DNA from: Bog-473 sp963750075
GTDB taxonomy: Bacteria > Actinomycetota > Acidimicrobiia > Acidimicrobiales > RAAP-2
NCBI GenBank assembly: GCA_963750075.1
Contig: CAVVPG010000003.1
Location: forward strand, 62,001-126,000
Reading direction: 5' to 3'
DNA: 64,000 bases
The translations under genes were made by a program, and so were the position numbers. The notes beneath the pieces were generated by a model that was given only the letters and a program-made list of their open reading frames with translations, made no database searches and had not been told where the DNA came from. Positions 32,934-43,293 of this stretch are shown here, piece by piece (within the stretch, counting starts at the first letter, position 1; the number at the start of each line of letters is the position of its first letter).

Positions 32934-35900
32934 TCAGAGCGTGCTAACAGGCCAGCGATCAGCCAGGTACTCGTCGAGTTCGCCGTCGGGTAGCTCCCGT
33001 GTTGAGTTGTTCATCCTGACGAAGAACACCCGCTCCTTCTGACTGGTGGTGGCCCACACGGGCTGAGAGGACCGAGCGACGTCGAGACGGCAGATGTCCT
33101 TGCCCGTCGTGAAGGGCGATCCGGGCTCGGGTGCGCATGACGGCCGCATGGCCGATGGCGTTGTTCAGGTGCGTCGTGAGCCAGTTGACGAAGCCGTCGC
33201 CGTTCGGGGGCTTCACTCGGGGGTAGTCGTGGTCGAGTCCCACGACTTGCCGGTCGGGTCCGACACCGATGAGCAGGGTGCCGCCGTCGGTGTTGAGGAA
33301 CCCGGCCACCGTCTTCACGACAGCATCCTCCATCGCCTTGTTCGGCTTGCCCTCCTGGATGTCCCACCGGGCTGTTGACTTGAACTCCACGGCGAAGTCC
33401 TCGTCATTGGCGATGATCTCGTCGATGGTCCGCAGGGCTGCGCCACCGGGGAGACCGAGCTGTTCGGCCACCTTCGAGGCGAGGTCTGCATCCTGCCGGA
33501 GCCGTTCCACGACCTGGTCGGCGATCGTGTCGAGATCGGCTGGGGGAGCACAGCGACGCCGCTCATGCTGGGACCAGCGGAGACGCTTCGCCACTCCGGC
33601 AAGGCGCTCAACCTCGTCGCCCTGATAGACGCTGGACCCGTCATCCCCGTAGGCGGTGACGACGTGGTCGAAGACGGCCTGCACCTTGGTGTCGAAGACC
33701 TCGGGCGGGTAAGGGTCCGGTGGGAGGTCCTGGTCGAGGACTTCCACGATCGTGGTGCGCACCGCCGCCGTGGTCGCCGCCTTGCGCCGCCAGTCGAGGA
33801 CGAGCTTGTCGTGGAGGTGGGCGAGCAACCGCTTGGCCCCGGCCTTCACCCGCTCCCGTTCGGCGTCGTCGAGGACCGGGGTCGGGCTTGGTGAGCAGGT
33901 CGAAGATCGCCAGCTCCTCCTCGGTCATGTCCTCGACGACCGCTCGCCGTTCCTCGGCGCTGAGATCGTGGGACAGAGCGATCAGGCGACGGAGGTACTC
34001 GTCGATGTTGAGGCTGCCTGCGTTGTAGGCGGCGATCAGCTCCTCGATCCGCTCGACTAGGTCGAAGCGGGTCGGGTTGCGGGTCGCGGCACTCACCGCT
34101 CGCACCTTCAGCAGCGAGGCCAGCCGGTCGGTCTCGGCCCGCTTGCGACCGGCGAACTGGGCGGCGAGGGCATCGAAGTCGATCTGCGACAGGTCGATGA
34201 GCGGATCCGGCTCGATGCCCTCGGCGGCCGCCCGGATCACGTACTCCTCGGCGCCCACGGAGCGGTCGAGCAGAGCGTCGACAGCATCGGCCACCGCCGT
34301 GAGGTCGGCCTGCGGCGCCTTGGACACGTCGGCGATCCGTTCGGCGAGCACCCGGATAACCGCCACGGGCGCCTGGTAGGCGGCAGCCATCGGGTCGGGA
34401 AGGATGGCCTTGAAGAGCTTCCGGGCCTGAGCAGCGGCAGCCGAGGAACTCGGTCCGCACCTCCTCGTCGACGAGCAGCGCCTCCACGGCAGCGTCCCGC
34501 AGGGCGATGAAGGTGAACCCCGAGGCGGTGCGCAGCTCGTCGAGGTCGACGTCGTAGCGCCCGCAGAACTCGGCGACGGCGTCGACGCTCTGGGCCAGGG
34601 CGGCGAGGAGTTCGGACTTGTCCTGGATCGGTGAGTCGACGCCGGCCTCGGCGTTGGCCGCGCCGTAGATGGCGAGGGCTCGTTCAAGGTCCCGGAACAC
34701 GCCGATGTAGTCGACGATCAGCCCGTTGTCCTTGTCGGGGAACACCCGGTTGGCTCGGGCGATGGTCTGCATCAGGGTGTGGTTGCGCATCGGGCGGTCG
34801 AGGTAGATCGTCGACACGCTCGGGGCGTCGAACCCGACCATCCACATCGCGCACACGAACACCAGCCGCAGCGGGTTGGTCGGATCCTTGAAGTCCTCGT
34901 CGAGGTCTTCGGCGTTCATCCGAGCCCGGTGGGGCCTGATGTCGAGGCCCTTGTCGGCCAGAGTCTTGATCTCGTTCTGGCCCTGGCTGACCACGACCGC
35001 CATGTCGGTCGTCTCCATCAGCTCGATGCGGCTGGCCAGCCACGGCCGTTCCAGCTCGGGGAGTGCGTCGTGCTGGGTACGTAGCTCGGCCAGGTGCTCT
35101 GCCCACTCCTCTTGCACGAGGTCGTACATGCGCACGGCGGCGGCCTTGTCGATCCCGACGTACATGGCCTTGCCCGCGAACCCCCGGCCGACGAAGTGCC
35201 GGACGAGGTCCCTGGCCACGGTGCGCAGGCGCTCGGGCCGGGTGATCAGCGCATACTCCCGGCCGAACCGGCGCACCAGACGGCCTTCGGCGTCCTCGTC
35301 GAGTTCGGCGTCCTCCAACAGCTCGGTCAGCTCGTCGGCGAAGTCCTCGTTGATGAGCTGCAGCTCGGGGATGCGGTTCTCGTAGTAGAGCGGGACGGTG
35401 GCGCCGTCTTCGATGGCGTCGCGGAAGTTGTAGATGCTGACGTAGTCGCCGAACTCCCGCCGGGTCAGTTCCTCGCCGGCCAGCAGTGGGGTGCCGGTGA
35501 AGCCCATGAAGGCGGCGTTGGGCAGAGCGTTGCGCATGTTCAGGGCCAGCGTGTCGTACTGGCTTCGGTGCGCCTCGTCGGTGATCACGATCACGTCGTG
35601 GCGGTCCGAGAGCACCGGCATCTGCGTCTCCCCGGCGGCCTTGTCGATGCGGAACTTCTGGATCAAGCGTGAACACGTAGCGATGATCGGCCTGGAGCAG
35701 CTCCCGCAGGTGGGTCGAGTCCTCGGCGTGGACCCGAGCCTCCTTGGAGATCACCCCGGCGTCGGCGAACTCGCCGTGGAGCTGATTGTCGAGTTCGATC
35801 CGGTCGGTGACCATGACGAATGTCCACGAGCCAGGCAGTCGGCGCAGCACCTTCTGGGTGAACCACAGCATCGACAGGCTCTTGCCCGAGCCCTGGGTGT

Positions 35901-36797
35901 GCCAGAACACGCCGAGCCGCTTGTCGCCTGCGGCCCGGATGCGGAACGAGGTTCTCGATCGAGGCGTTGACGCCGAGGACCTGGTGGTTGCGAGCGAAGC
36001 TCTTCACGAGCCCACCAGGCCGCTCCATGTAGGCGACGAAGTTCTCGATCAGGTCGAGAAGCCGGTCATGGGCGCAGGTCCCCCGGATGGCCGTCTCCAG
36101 GGCGACGACGCCCCGGGTGCCATCGGCGTCGATGATCTTCCAGTCCCCGAAGAAGCCCCACGGGGCGTAGGTGGCCCCGACCTTGGCCTCCGAGCCGTTC
36201 GAGAGGATAACGAACCCATTGGGCCAGAAGAGCTGCGGGATGGTGTCGTAGTAGTCGGTCAGGTTCTCGTCGTAGGCCGCCTTGACCGGACGGTTGGGCT
36301 CCTTGAACTCGGCCGAGCACCAGCGGGATGCCGTTGACGAAGAGGATCGTGTCGGCCCGACGACGGTGTAGGTCCCCGGCGATCCACACCTGCGAGGCAG
36401 CCAACCAGTCGTTGTTGCCCGGGTCGTTGAAGTCGATGTAGCGGACCGTGGCGTAGCTCGGCTCCCCTTTGTCGTTGCGCCACTCGGCCCGGTACCCGTC
36501 ACGGAGGAGGGAGTGGATCTCCTTGCTGGCCCGGGTCCGGTCCATCAGCGACCGGTCCTTGGTGATCGACAGCAGAGCCTCCTCGACGATGTCGTCCGGG
36601 ACCGACGGGTTCAGGAGGTGGAGGGCATTGCGCAGGCGGTGGGTGAGGACGACCTCGTGGATCGAGTCCCGGCCGAGTGTGCCAGAGGGTCCGAGCGTCT
36701 CGGCGTAGGCGTCGACAACCGTCCAGCCCAGCTCGGCGAGCAGATCGAGTGCCGGGTGCTCGACGAGTTCGGCCTCGGTGTAGCGCCGAGGGTTCAC
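32934..36797 (-). pseudogene. hsdR: Type I restriction subunit HsdR with C-terminal AlbA_2 domain, six frameshifts
   Basis: Read across six single-base insertions the gene gives 1285 residues, and 3864 minus 6 is exactly 1286 codons. Order of domains: nuclease with LFVNGIPLVL then AEFKEP (ExK motif), SF2 motor with Walker A HTQGSGKS, DEAH in VITDEAHRSQYD, GFTGTPL, then the DUF3387 end (KLVLDWRRKAATTAAV), then an AlbA_2/Schlafen-like domain (FAVEFKSTARWDIQEG, FLNTDGGTLLIGVG). Each extra base lies in a short run: about 36313, 35945, 35665, 34441, 33880 and 33104. The first splits the nuclease motif. GTG 36797 overlaps the hsdS stop. As written, no full-length enzyme can be made. Confidence 0.85.
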
Positions 36798-38079
36798 GCC
36801 ACGGACTCCACCAGGGCGTCGAGGTCAAGGGAGGACACGTCGATCTGTCCGGTAACGAGCTTCGGCAGGAGGAGATCACGCATGCCATGCGAGCTTGCGG
36901 TCTGAGCTCAGCACCGAGACTCCGTCCTCGATCGTGCAAGACGGCGTCCTCGAATGCGAAGCGAAGCTCGAGGATGTCGGCATGAGGAAAGGACTTCACC
37001 GCTGAAGGTCCGCTTGGATCCTTGAACGTTCCACCGTCGCCACGCTTCCGCGGCATCGCGTGATCGTCAAGCCGCTCATGGATGACGAACGATAGGTGCC
37101 ACCGATACGTCTGGTGAGGACTCGCAATGAGCAACCCGTTGGTTGCGATGCCGCTTCAGGCGCCGAAGTCGACTAGCACCGGCCAGAGTCGCACGGCCAT
37201 GTCGACGAGCACCGATCACCGTCGTGAACAACGAGCAGACTCCGCTGAAGCCCCTGCTTCCGTGATGTACATCTCTGGCTCAACCGCATTCGAGCTGGAC
37301 GTCTCGTGAGGTCGCTCGACCTGTACCAAGGGATGGTCCCACGTCCCAGAACCCGGTTCCGTCTTGACGGCGTACCACCGACCCAGCACGTCGGCTGTCG
37401 TCCACAGGTTGACGACTTCCCAACCCTCGGGATAGGGCCGAGCGGCGAGTCAACGTGAGCGACGTCCTCGTGGCCGGGGTACCGGAAGTGGACGAACCAC
37501 TCTCGGTAGATGGCCTTGCGCCATCTGCTCCAGCAGCTCGATCCGCCGGCGGTTGTTCTCGATCAAGTCATCGAAGGCTGCCGAGGATCCCGCCGACCAC
37601 GTCGCTGAACTCGAAACAGGCGGGACCCGGACATGAAGTCCGCAGATGCGTTCAGGCGCCGTGTGGCGCACCTTGGGCTGTCGCTGTCGCCTGAATCTGG
37701 CGAGCGAACAACTTCGGCGTTCATGAGGTGGTAGCAAGAAGCGCGGATCGAGCTTGTGTGCGATCGACGTCAGACGCAGCAGTCCTAGCCGCTGGTTGTG
37801 GAGGTACCTGCCGCTGGCTGGGATCGTTGCGAGTGCTTCCGAGCAACCCTTGAGATTGCTCGGTCATGGCTCACCACTACGTCCCCTCGCTGAGAAGGTA
37901 GCCAGCAGTGACGGGGCCGTCGTAGTATTCTCCGTGACGCTCTTCGGCTTGAAGCCACCGAACTCCTGGAAGTTCCCCGGCGTAGCAGAACCAGGTCCCT
38001 CGTCACGGAAGTACTCGCCCTTGAATGCGAAACCATGTCGACATCATGCTTCACCATGATCTCCCGCCACTCGCGTCAT
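36794..38079 (-). pseudogene. hsdS: Type I specificity subunit HsdS, heavily frameshifted
   Basis: Pieces in all three frames rebuild a normal two-domain HsdS of about 428 residues: REIMVKHDVDMV, GFAFKGEYFRDEGPG and TPGNFQEFGGFK (first target domain), EYYDGPVTAGYLLSEG, MTEQSQGLLGST, then SGRYLHNQRLGLLRL, the central helix LIENNRRRIELLEQMAQ, EWFVHFRYPGHE, EMYITEAG and ATNQGLLIASPHQ (second domain) and the conserved end LLLPKLVTGQIDVSSLDLD. At least ten indels are needed, more per kb than in hsdR. The stop overlaps the hsdR start (GTGA), and the start overlaps the hsdM end, so the three genes were an operon. Confidence 0.8.
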
Positions 38080-39627
38080 GGCCAAGGATCCCTTGGATGG
38101 CTGCGTCGACCTTGGCCCGCAACTCGTCGGCCTCGTCACTCAGCCGGGTGAACTCGTCGTACAGACCGGCGAGGTTCTCGACGAAGTCCTCCTCGTCGTC
38201 ATCGACGGCGGCCGTCTCCGGTGTAGCGACCAGGGTTGAGGCTCCACCCCTGCGCTTCGATCTCGGCGAGGGTCGCCACCTTGCACAGGCCAGGCACATC
38301 GACGTAGCTGCCGTCAGGAAACCGCTCCTTGAGCGCCGCCTCACTCCCGGCGACCGTCTCGACATCCTCGCCTCGGTAGAGCCGCACGATGTTGGCCAGC
38401 AGCTCGATCTGCTCGGGGAGGAAGTCACGATGGGCACGGTCGATCTGGCGGTACGTGTGGCGAGCGTCGATGAAGAGCACCGTGTCCTCACGGTCGGTAC
38501 CGAGCTTCCCCTTGTCGAGGAACCACAGCGTCACCGGCAAGGTCACGGTGTAGAAGAAGTTGGTGCCGATGGCCACCATCACGTCGACGGCCTTCGACTC
38601 GATGAGCTGGCGGCGGATCTCACGCTCCGAGTGCCCGGCGTCTCCCGCCGAGTTGGCCATCACGAACCCGGCCCGGCCACCCTCAGCCAGGGCGGAGTAG
38701 AAGAGCTGGATCCACAGGTAGTTGCCGTTGTCGGGCTTGGGGAGGCCGAACGGGATAGCGGGGATCACCGGCCAGCTTGTCCTTGTCGACCCCATTCACG
38801 TTGAACGGTGGATTGGCCATGACGAAGTCGAAGGCACCGAGGCTGTGGTGCAGATCGTCGTAGTAGCTGTTGCCGAGCCGGATGTCACCAGACAGGCCGT
38901 GGAGGGCGAGGTTCATCTTGGCGATCGGGACCGTCACCTCCTTCTGCTCCTGGCCGTAGACAGCCAGCTCATCGGTTGCCGAGTGCTGGTGACGTTCGAC
39001 GAACTTGGCGCACTGCACGAACATGCCGCCCGATCCGCACGCCGGGTCGAACACCCGGCCGTGGAAGGGCTCGATGATCTCAACGATGAGCCGCACGATC
39101 GAATGCGGAGTGAAGAACTCGCCACCGAGTCGACCTTCGGCCATGGCGAAGTTCGACAGGAAGTCCTCGTAGATGAGCCCGAAGGCGTCGCCCGAGAGCT
39201 TGCGGGGAAGCGGAGCGAAGAGCCGCAGCAGCTCGACGAGGGTTGACTTCTCCAAGCGCTGGTAGCCCTTCGGGAGCACGTCCTTCAGCTCCGGGTTGTC
39301 GGTCTCGATGAGCCGCATGGCCGTGTCGACCGCTGCTCCGAGGTCCTCTCCTTCGGGCAGCTGGACAAGATGCGACAGCCGGGCCTCGTCGTGGATGAAG
39401 AGCACGGACCTGGCCCGATAGTCGTCGGCCGTCACCGGATGACGAGCGGTGGCCTGTGCCTCGACCTCCGGTCGGACCTGGTCGAAGCGGTACTCGGCGT
39501 AGGCGAGGAAGATCAGTCCGAGCACTGGTCCCCGGTATTCGTTGGCGGCGAGCGATGAGTTGGCCCGAAGCTCGTCGGCCGCTGCCCACAGGGTTCGTTG
39601 AACCTCGGCCAGGTCAGTGCTGTCCAC
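38051..39627 (-). pseudogene. hsdM: Type I DNA methyltransferase HsdM, two frameshifts
   Basis: HsdM methylates adenine using SAM. After removing two inserted bases (about 38753 and 38218) it reads 524 residues. It has the N-terminal helical domain (LWAAADELRANSSLAANEYRGPVLGLIFLAYAEYRF in outline), SAM motif VFDPACGSGGMF, the catalytic MANPPFN motif and a helical C-terminus. GTG 39627 was preferred over ATG 39651 because GGAGGGAG lies directly upstream and the protein then starts VDSTDLAEVQRTL. A 24-codon frame (39614-39688) beginning MATTTLKNDATFNDLLEG overlaps this start and might be a leader. Confidence 0.85.
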
Positions 39628-39824
39628 GCCCGACTCCCTCCAAGAGGTCATTGAAGGTGGCGTCGTTTTTGAGGGTGGTCGTTGCCATGCCCGCTAGGTG
39701 CTCCTCTCCTGGTGCCCCCATCGAACCTCGGGCACGACCTGGATAAGGCTACCGAGGTCAAGGTGAAGAGCAGGGTATTCGGCCACCCTCAACGCTGATC
39801 TCAGCCGCCCATCGGAACGGCGCT

Positions 39825-40393
39825 CTAGCCGGTGGGCGTCGGCGAGGCCAAGTGCCTATACACGGTCTTCCTGCTCACGCCGATCGTCTTAGCGATCTCC
39901 TCAACGGTCAGCTCCCTGGCGTCGTAGAGCTGCCTGGCCACCTTGACCTTCTCGGGAGTCATGACTGGCGGGCGACCCCCAACTCGGCCTCGGGCACGGG
40001 CCGCAGCGAGCCAGCAACGGTCCGCTCACGAATTAGCGACCGCTCGAACTCGGCCAATGCGCCGAAGATCGAGAAAATGAGCTTGCCGCCAGCGGTCGTC
40101 GTGTCCATGCCCTCCGTGAGTGACCTGAAGCCGACACCCTTCTCGGCGAGGTCCTCGATCAGTTGGATGAGGTGCTTCAGGGATCGGCCAAGGCGGTCCA
40201 GCCGCCACACGACGACGGTGTCGCCGGGACGGAGTTGATCCAAGAGCCGGTCGAGCTGCGGGCGGCGGTCGAGAGAACCAGACGCCCTGTCCGTGAAAAC
40301 CTTGATGCAGCCAGCGGCCTTGAGGGCATCGAGCTGTAGCGATGCGTCCTGGTCTTGTGTCGAAACCCTGGCGTATCCGAGGAGATCTCCCAT
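39825..40393 (-). pseudogene. Small serine resolvase/invertase, one frameshift
   Basis: The protein starts LLGYARVSTQDQDASLQLDAL, the resolvase active-site region with Ser in YARVS, then FTDRASGSLDRRPQLDRLL, WRLDRLGRSLKHLI and GKLIFSIFGALAEFERSLIRERT. One base is missing at about 40011, where GG replaces an expected GGG. Restoring it adds GRPPVMTPEKVKVARQLYDA and the helix-turn-helix TVEEIAKTIGVSRKTVYRHL, giving 189 residues (570 bp). It would resolve or invert DNA at a res-type site, probably the repeat region just upstream. Confidence 0.85.
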
Positions 40394-40465
40394 AAGCTCA
40401 GTGTGTCAGAAACCCTTCGAGCCGTCAATATGACACGTAGATATTGCGCAGGGGTTGTGACACAC
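40353..40465. promoter_or_regulatory. res-like repeat cluster upstream of the resolvase
   Basis: TGTGTCGAAACCCT near 40356 lies in the first codons of the resolvase. The related GTGTGTCAGAAACCC is at 40401-40415, and GGGTTGTGACACAC, an inverted copy, at 40452-40465. A further TGACAC is at 40431. Several half-sites spread over about 110 bp next to a resolvase gene are typical of a res site, which would also act as operator. Confidence 0.55.
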
Positions 40466-40604
40466 GAGGCCAGGCACGACGCCACGATGCGTCAGGGGTG
40501 GGTCAAAATCGACCTTTCGGCAACGGTCGGTCAAGTCGTCGTCCTCCATCGTCACAGCCCCGGCGTACCCTGGCGACGCCGGACCTATCGAGGGAGGAGC
40601 TGAC

Positions 40605-41215
40605 GTGCTGAGCATCATCGTCAGCGTGGCGGCGTTGCTCGTCGCCTTTGCCGCCGCTCTGTACGCCAGGCAGTCCGCCCTGGCGTCTGACCGCTCGGCC
40701 AAGGCCGCCGAGGCTGCGGATCGCCGTGCGAGAGGCCGCAGCTGCGGTTCCTCCTCGATCACCCCGTCGAGGCGCCGATCGAGAACGTGATCTATCGAGT
40801 GCGCAACGAGGGACCGCAAGATCTCGATCGGATCACTGTCTTCCGGCCGAAGCCGCCCGGCGGCATCACGTACCCGATTGCAGTAACTGGCGCCGGGGCA
40901 GGGTATGCCGAAGACGAGATCCAGCTCGGTCCGTTGGCGCTGACGAAGGAAGCCCGGTTCACGTTCTGCTGTGGAGCGGCCGAGGACCTACCCGAGTTCT
41001 TAGTCCGGGTCGAGTGTGCAGCGGGGGACGACGAGTGGACACTGAGCCGTGCGTTGCCTTCTCCTCGTCCAATCCTTGACCCCTTGGGTTCAGATCCCAA
41101 ACGGACGCTAAAGGCGTTGGAAGCCGCTCGGGCTGTGTTTCAGGTAGTAGTCGGGGCGGCGACGACGGTGCGTTCTTTCTGGATCCAAAGAACAAGTTCA
41201 TCGGTCAGGGCCTAG
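40605..41215 (+). pseudogene. Membrane-anchored protein of unknown function, frameshifted
   Basis: The start MLSIIVSVAALLVAFAAALYARQSALASDRSAKAAEAADRR in outline is a transmembrane helix plus coiled-coil stretch. After a frame change near 40730 the protein continues RPQLRFLLDHPVEAPIENVIYRVRNEGPQDLD, then IQLGPLALTKEARFTFCCG and VRVECAAGDDEWTLSRALPSPR. I recognise this layout as an uncharacterised actinobacterial protein family. The beta-rich second half probably sits in the cytoplasm. The real end may be near 41080, as the last 45 codons look out of frame. Confidence 0.6.
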
Positions 41216-41444
41216 GAGATAGTGCGGGACGAACCGGCAACAAGCCACTGAATCAAGCGATCTTGGCGGTGGCGGTTCGTGGGATAAAGCCTTCGCTACG
41301 GCTCCCCCTGATCCCGGCCCCCGAGTCATCAACCTCAACGACATCGGACGGTCGTTTGACCCCGAATACGAGCGGCGGCTACACGAGGTCGCCGAAGTCG
41401 CTCAGGACGGCCTGGACAAGGCCGTGGAGGCGCTCGCCAGTTGA
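41150..41444 (+). pseudogene. Fragmented open frame, unknown product
   Basis: Pieces in different frames look coding: GAFFLDPKNKFIGQGLGDS, then SWDKAFATAPPDPGPRVINLND followed by IGRSFDPEYERRLHEVAEVAQDGLDKAVEALAS and a stop at 41444. Codon use is regular, with high third-position GC, so these are probably parts of one gene broken by one or two indels. No family was recognised. Confidence 0.35.
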
Positions 41445-41462
41445 CGGCGCTCGGCGGGTAGG

Positions 41463-41534
41463 GCGGACAGATCAACCGCCGCAACCGGAACGGGGCAGGA
41501 TTCCACGCTGATCGCCACCGAGGTTACGCACACG
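41463..41534. repeat. Imperfect repeat of about 72 bp, copy 1
   Basis: This stretch, ending in GCCACCGAGGTTACGCACAC, matches 44637-44707 at about three quarters of positions in the same orientation. On the minus strand both would encode CVTSV-I-V at the start. In copy 1 the frame after that lacks the CSDCG motif and is probably degraded. Confidence 0.5.
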
Positions 41535-41645
41535 CCGCCACGATCCCTGGCTCGACCCGGTTCAGAATCCGAGGCGAGTAACAAGCCGCCGTTTCGGCAG
41601 GGTTCGCTGGACCGACCCGGCAGATGCCGGAATGATTGACCTTTC

Positions 41646-42874
41646 CTACTTGGGTCCTATGCGGTACAACCTCGCCGGTGTGGCTGGCCAGCCGACAAGT
41701 TGGAAGACGAAGCGACCGGCGTTGGCCAAACCTGAGGCCACGACGCACGGATTCGACGAAGTGTGAACCTTTACCGCAGCGGTTGCACGACCAGTTGATC
41801 CGTTGACTTGCCACACCTGTATTGGGTTGACGCAGGTGACCACTCCCGAGGTCCAAAGGTTCGAGCCGGTACTTACCAGAGCCGTAGTGCCCAGGAGCTG
41901 GGGGCCGGTCCGCAGAAGGACTGTGCCCGAAGGACTGAACTCAACGAGATGCGGGACGCCGTTGGTCGTCACGTCTGCCCACACGTTGCCGTGTACCGCC
42001 GCCAACCACTGGACTCCACCCGGTCCATTCTCGGCATAGACCTGGGTTGGTGCCGCCTCGCCGGGAGCCAGGGTTGCGATTGCAGCGACAGTGCCCGGAC
42101 CTCCTGCCATCCAGAAAATGTCCCCATTTCCGACCATCGACGGTTCGTCAGTTAGTAGTGGCGATGCACTGTCGGGGAGGTGCGGACGACCGCCCCCGTG
42201 GATGGCGAGACCTGCACGAGATCGTCGCTCGGCGTTCCCGGTGTCCCATAACCCCGGAACCACAGGGAGCGATCGGCGTAAGCAAGAGCGACATGGGCCT
42301 CGGAGCTCCGACCAGGGTCATGACAACGGGTGCCATGACGGTGGAGTGGCCGGTTGCGGGATCGAACCGCTCGATGTGCACGAGCTCTTTTCGCTACCCC
42401 GTACATAGACGACGTCGGCCAAGAAGATGGCTCCGCTACCGGTAGTGATGTAACTGCCACAAGCGGCCAGCGGGTAGGTGTGCGTGCTGAGAGTGACGGG
42501 ATTTACCGATTCGATCTTGCATCTCGTGAAGAACTCAGGGTTCGAGGAGCCGATGAGCCAGACTTTGCCCGCCTGCGAAACCACGTGTTGGGGTGCGAAG
42601 CCCTTGATTTGCATCGACTGCACCGCAAACCCAGGCACAGTCGAGACTGTGGCTGAGAGGAGGTGGGCTTGCCCGTTGGAGCCGAGCGGCCACCGCCAGA
42701 GGACAGCACGAGGCCGAGGGCCACGAGGGCAACGGCGACCAGGATTACGATGCTCGTCAGCAGCCACCTTCGCCGCCTTCGCTGCCTGGCTTCCCTCAAG
42801 AGCGCCTCGGAGTCGTCCGAGGTTTGTGTTTCGAGGGAAATCTCGTCGAGACCCTTGTCGGTGATGACTTTCAC
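41646..42874 (-). pseudogene. Membrane-anchored beta-propeller-like protein A, four frameshifts
   Basis: Reading across four single-base deletions gives about 410 residues (1229 plus 4 bases). A cytoplasmic start (KVITDKGLDEISLETQT, DDSEALLREARQRRRRRW) leads into one transmembrane helix (LLTSIVILVAVALVALGLVL). A long outside part follows with propeller-like blades: GKVWLIGSSNPEFF, LWFRGYGTPGTPSDDLVQVSPSTGAVV, FWMAGGPGTVAAI, VWADVTTNGVPHLVEFSP, NLWTSGVVTCV. Deleted bases fall in short runs, for example AAAAA to AAAA near 42390. It is a paralogue of the protein encoded at 43294 and lies downstream of the GntR gene in the same direction. Confidence 0.65.
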
Positions 42875-42924
42875 AGTGCGCTCGACCGTCTCCTACAAAC
42901 GTGGCCAACTCATAAGCGGCGCAG

Positions 42925-43284
42925 TCACGGCAGGTTCTCGATCATGGCGATGACTTCGTCTCGGTGATAGCCCTGGCTCCGGGAGAACTCAACGAGATCA
43001 TGTATCCGCCTCATGACCGCACCTCTTTGGGCGGTACCTGCCACCGTGATGCCCTTTCCTCTTCCGAACTCGACCAGTCCTTCCTCTCTCAAGATGTGCA
43101 TCGCTCGGAGCACCGTGTTCTTGTTCACTTCGAGCACGGCGGCAATGTCCTTGGCTAATGGGAGCCGATCGCCTGGTCCAGCTTCGCCCTCTGCGATGGC
43201 CCGTCGAATCTCGGCGGCTACCTGATCGTGTATTGGCACGGCTTCTGATCGGTCGATATTGACAGAGATCATGGTCCTAGCCAT
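42925..43284 (-). CDS. GntR-family regulator (short, YtrA-like)
   Basis: The 119-residue protein has a winged helix of the GntR family: VPIHDQVAAEIRRAIAEGEAGPGDRLPLAKDIAAVLEVNKNTVLRAMHILREEGLV in outline, then FGRGKGITV (wing), and only a short C-terminal helix pair. This length fits the YtrA type, which normally controls neighbouring membrane-protein genes. It is intact although both neighbours are frameshifted. Its ATG lies 9 bp from the ATG of the divergent propeller gene; an internal ATG at 43272 is also possible. Confidence 0.85.
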   Translation of the reverse strand: MARTMISVNIDRSEAVPIHDQVAAEIRRAIAEGEAGPGDRLPLAKDIAAVLEVNKNTVLRAMHILREEGLVEFGRGKGITVAGTAQRGAVMRRIHDLVEFSRSQGYHRDEVIAMIENLP

Positions 43285-43293
43285 AGTAGCTCT

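Noticed and set aside
32934..36797. Programmed frameshifting as explanation of the hsdR breaks
   Set aside because: Six +1 shifts at unrelated short runs, with no slippery heptamer or consistent downstream structure, cannot be read efficiently by ribosomes.
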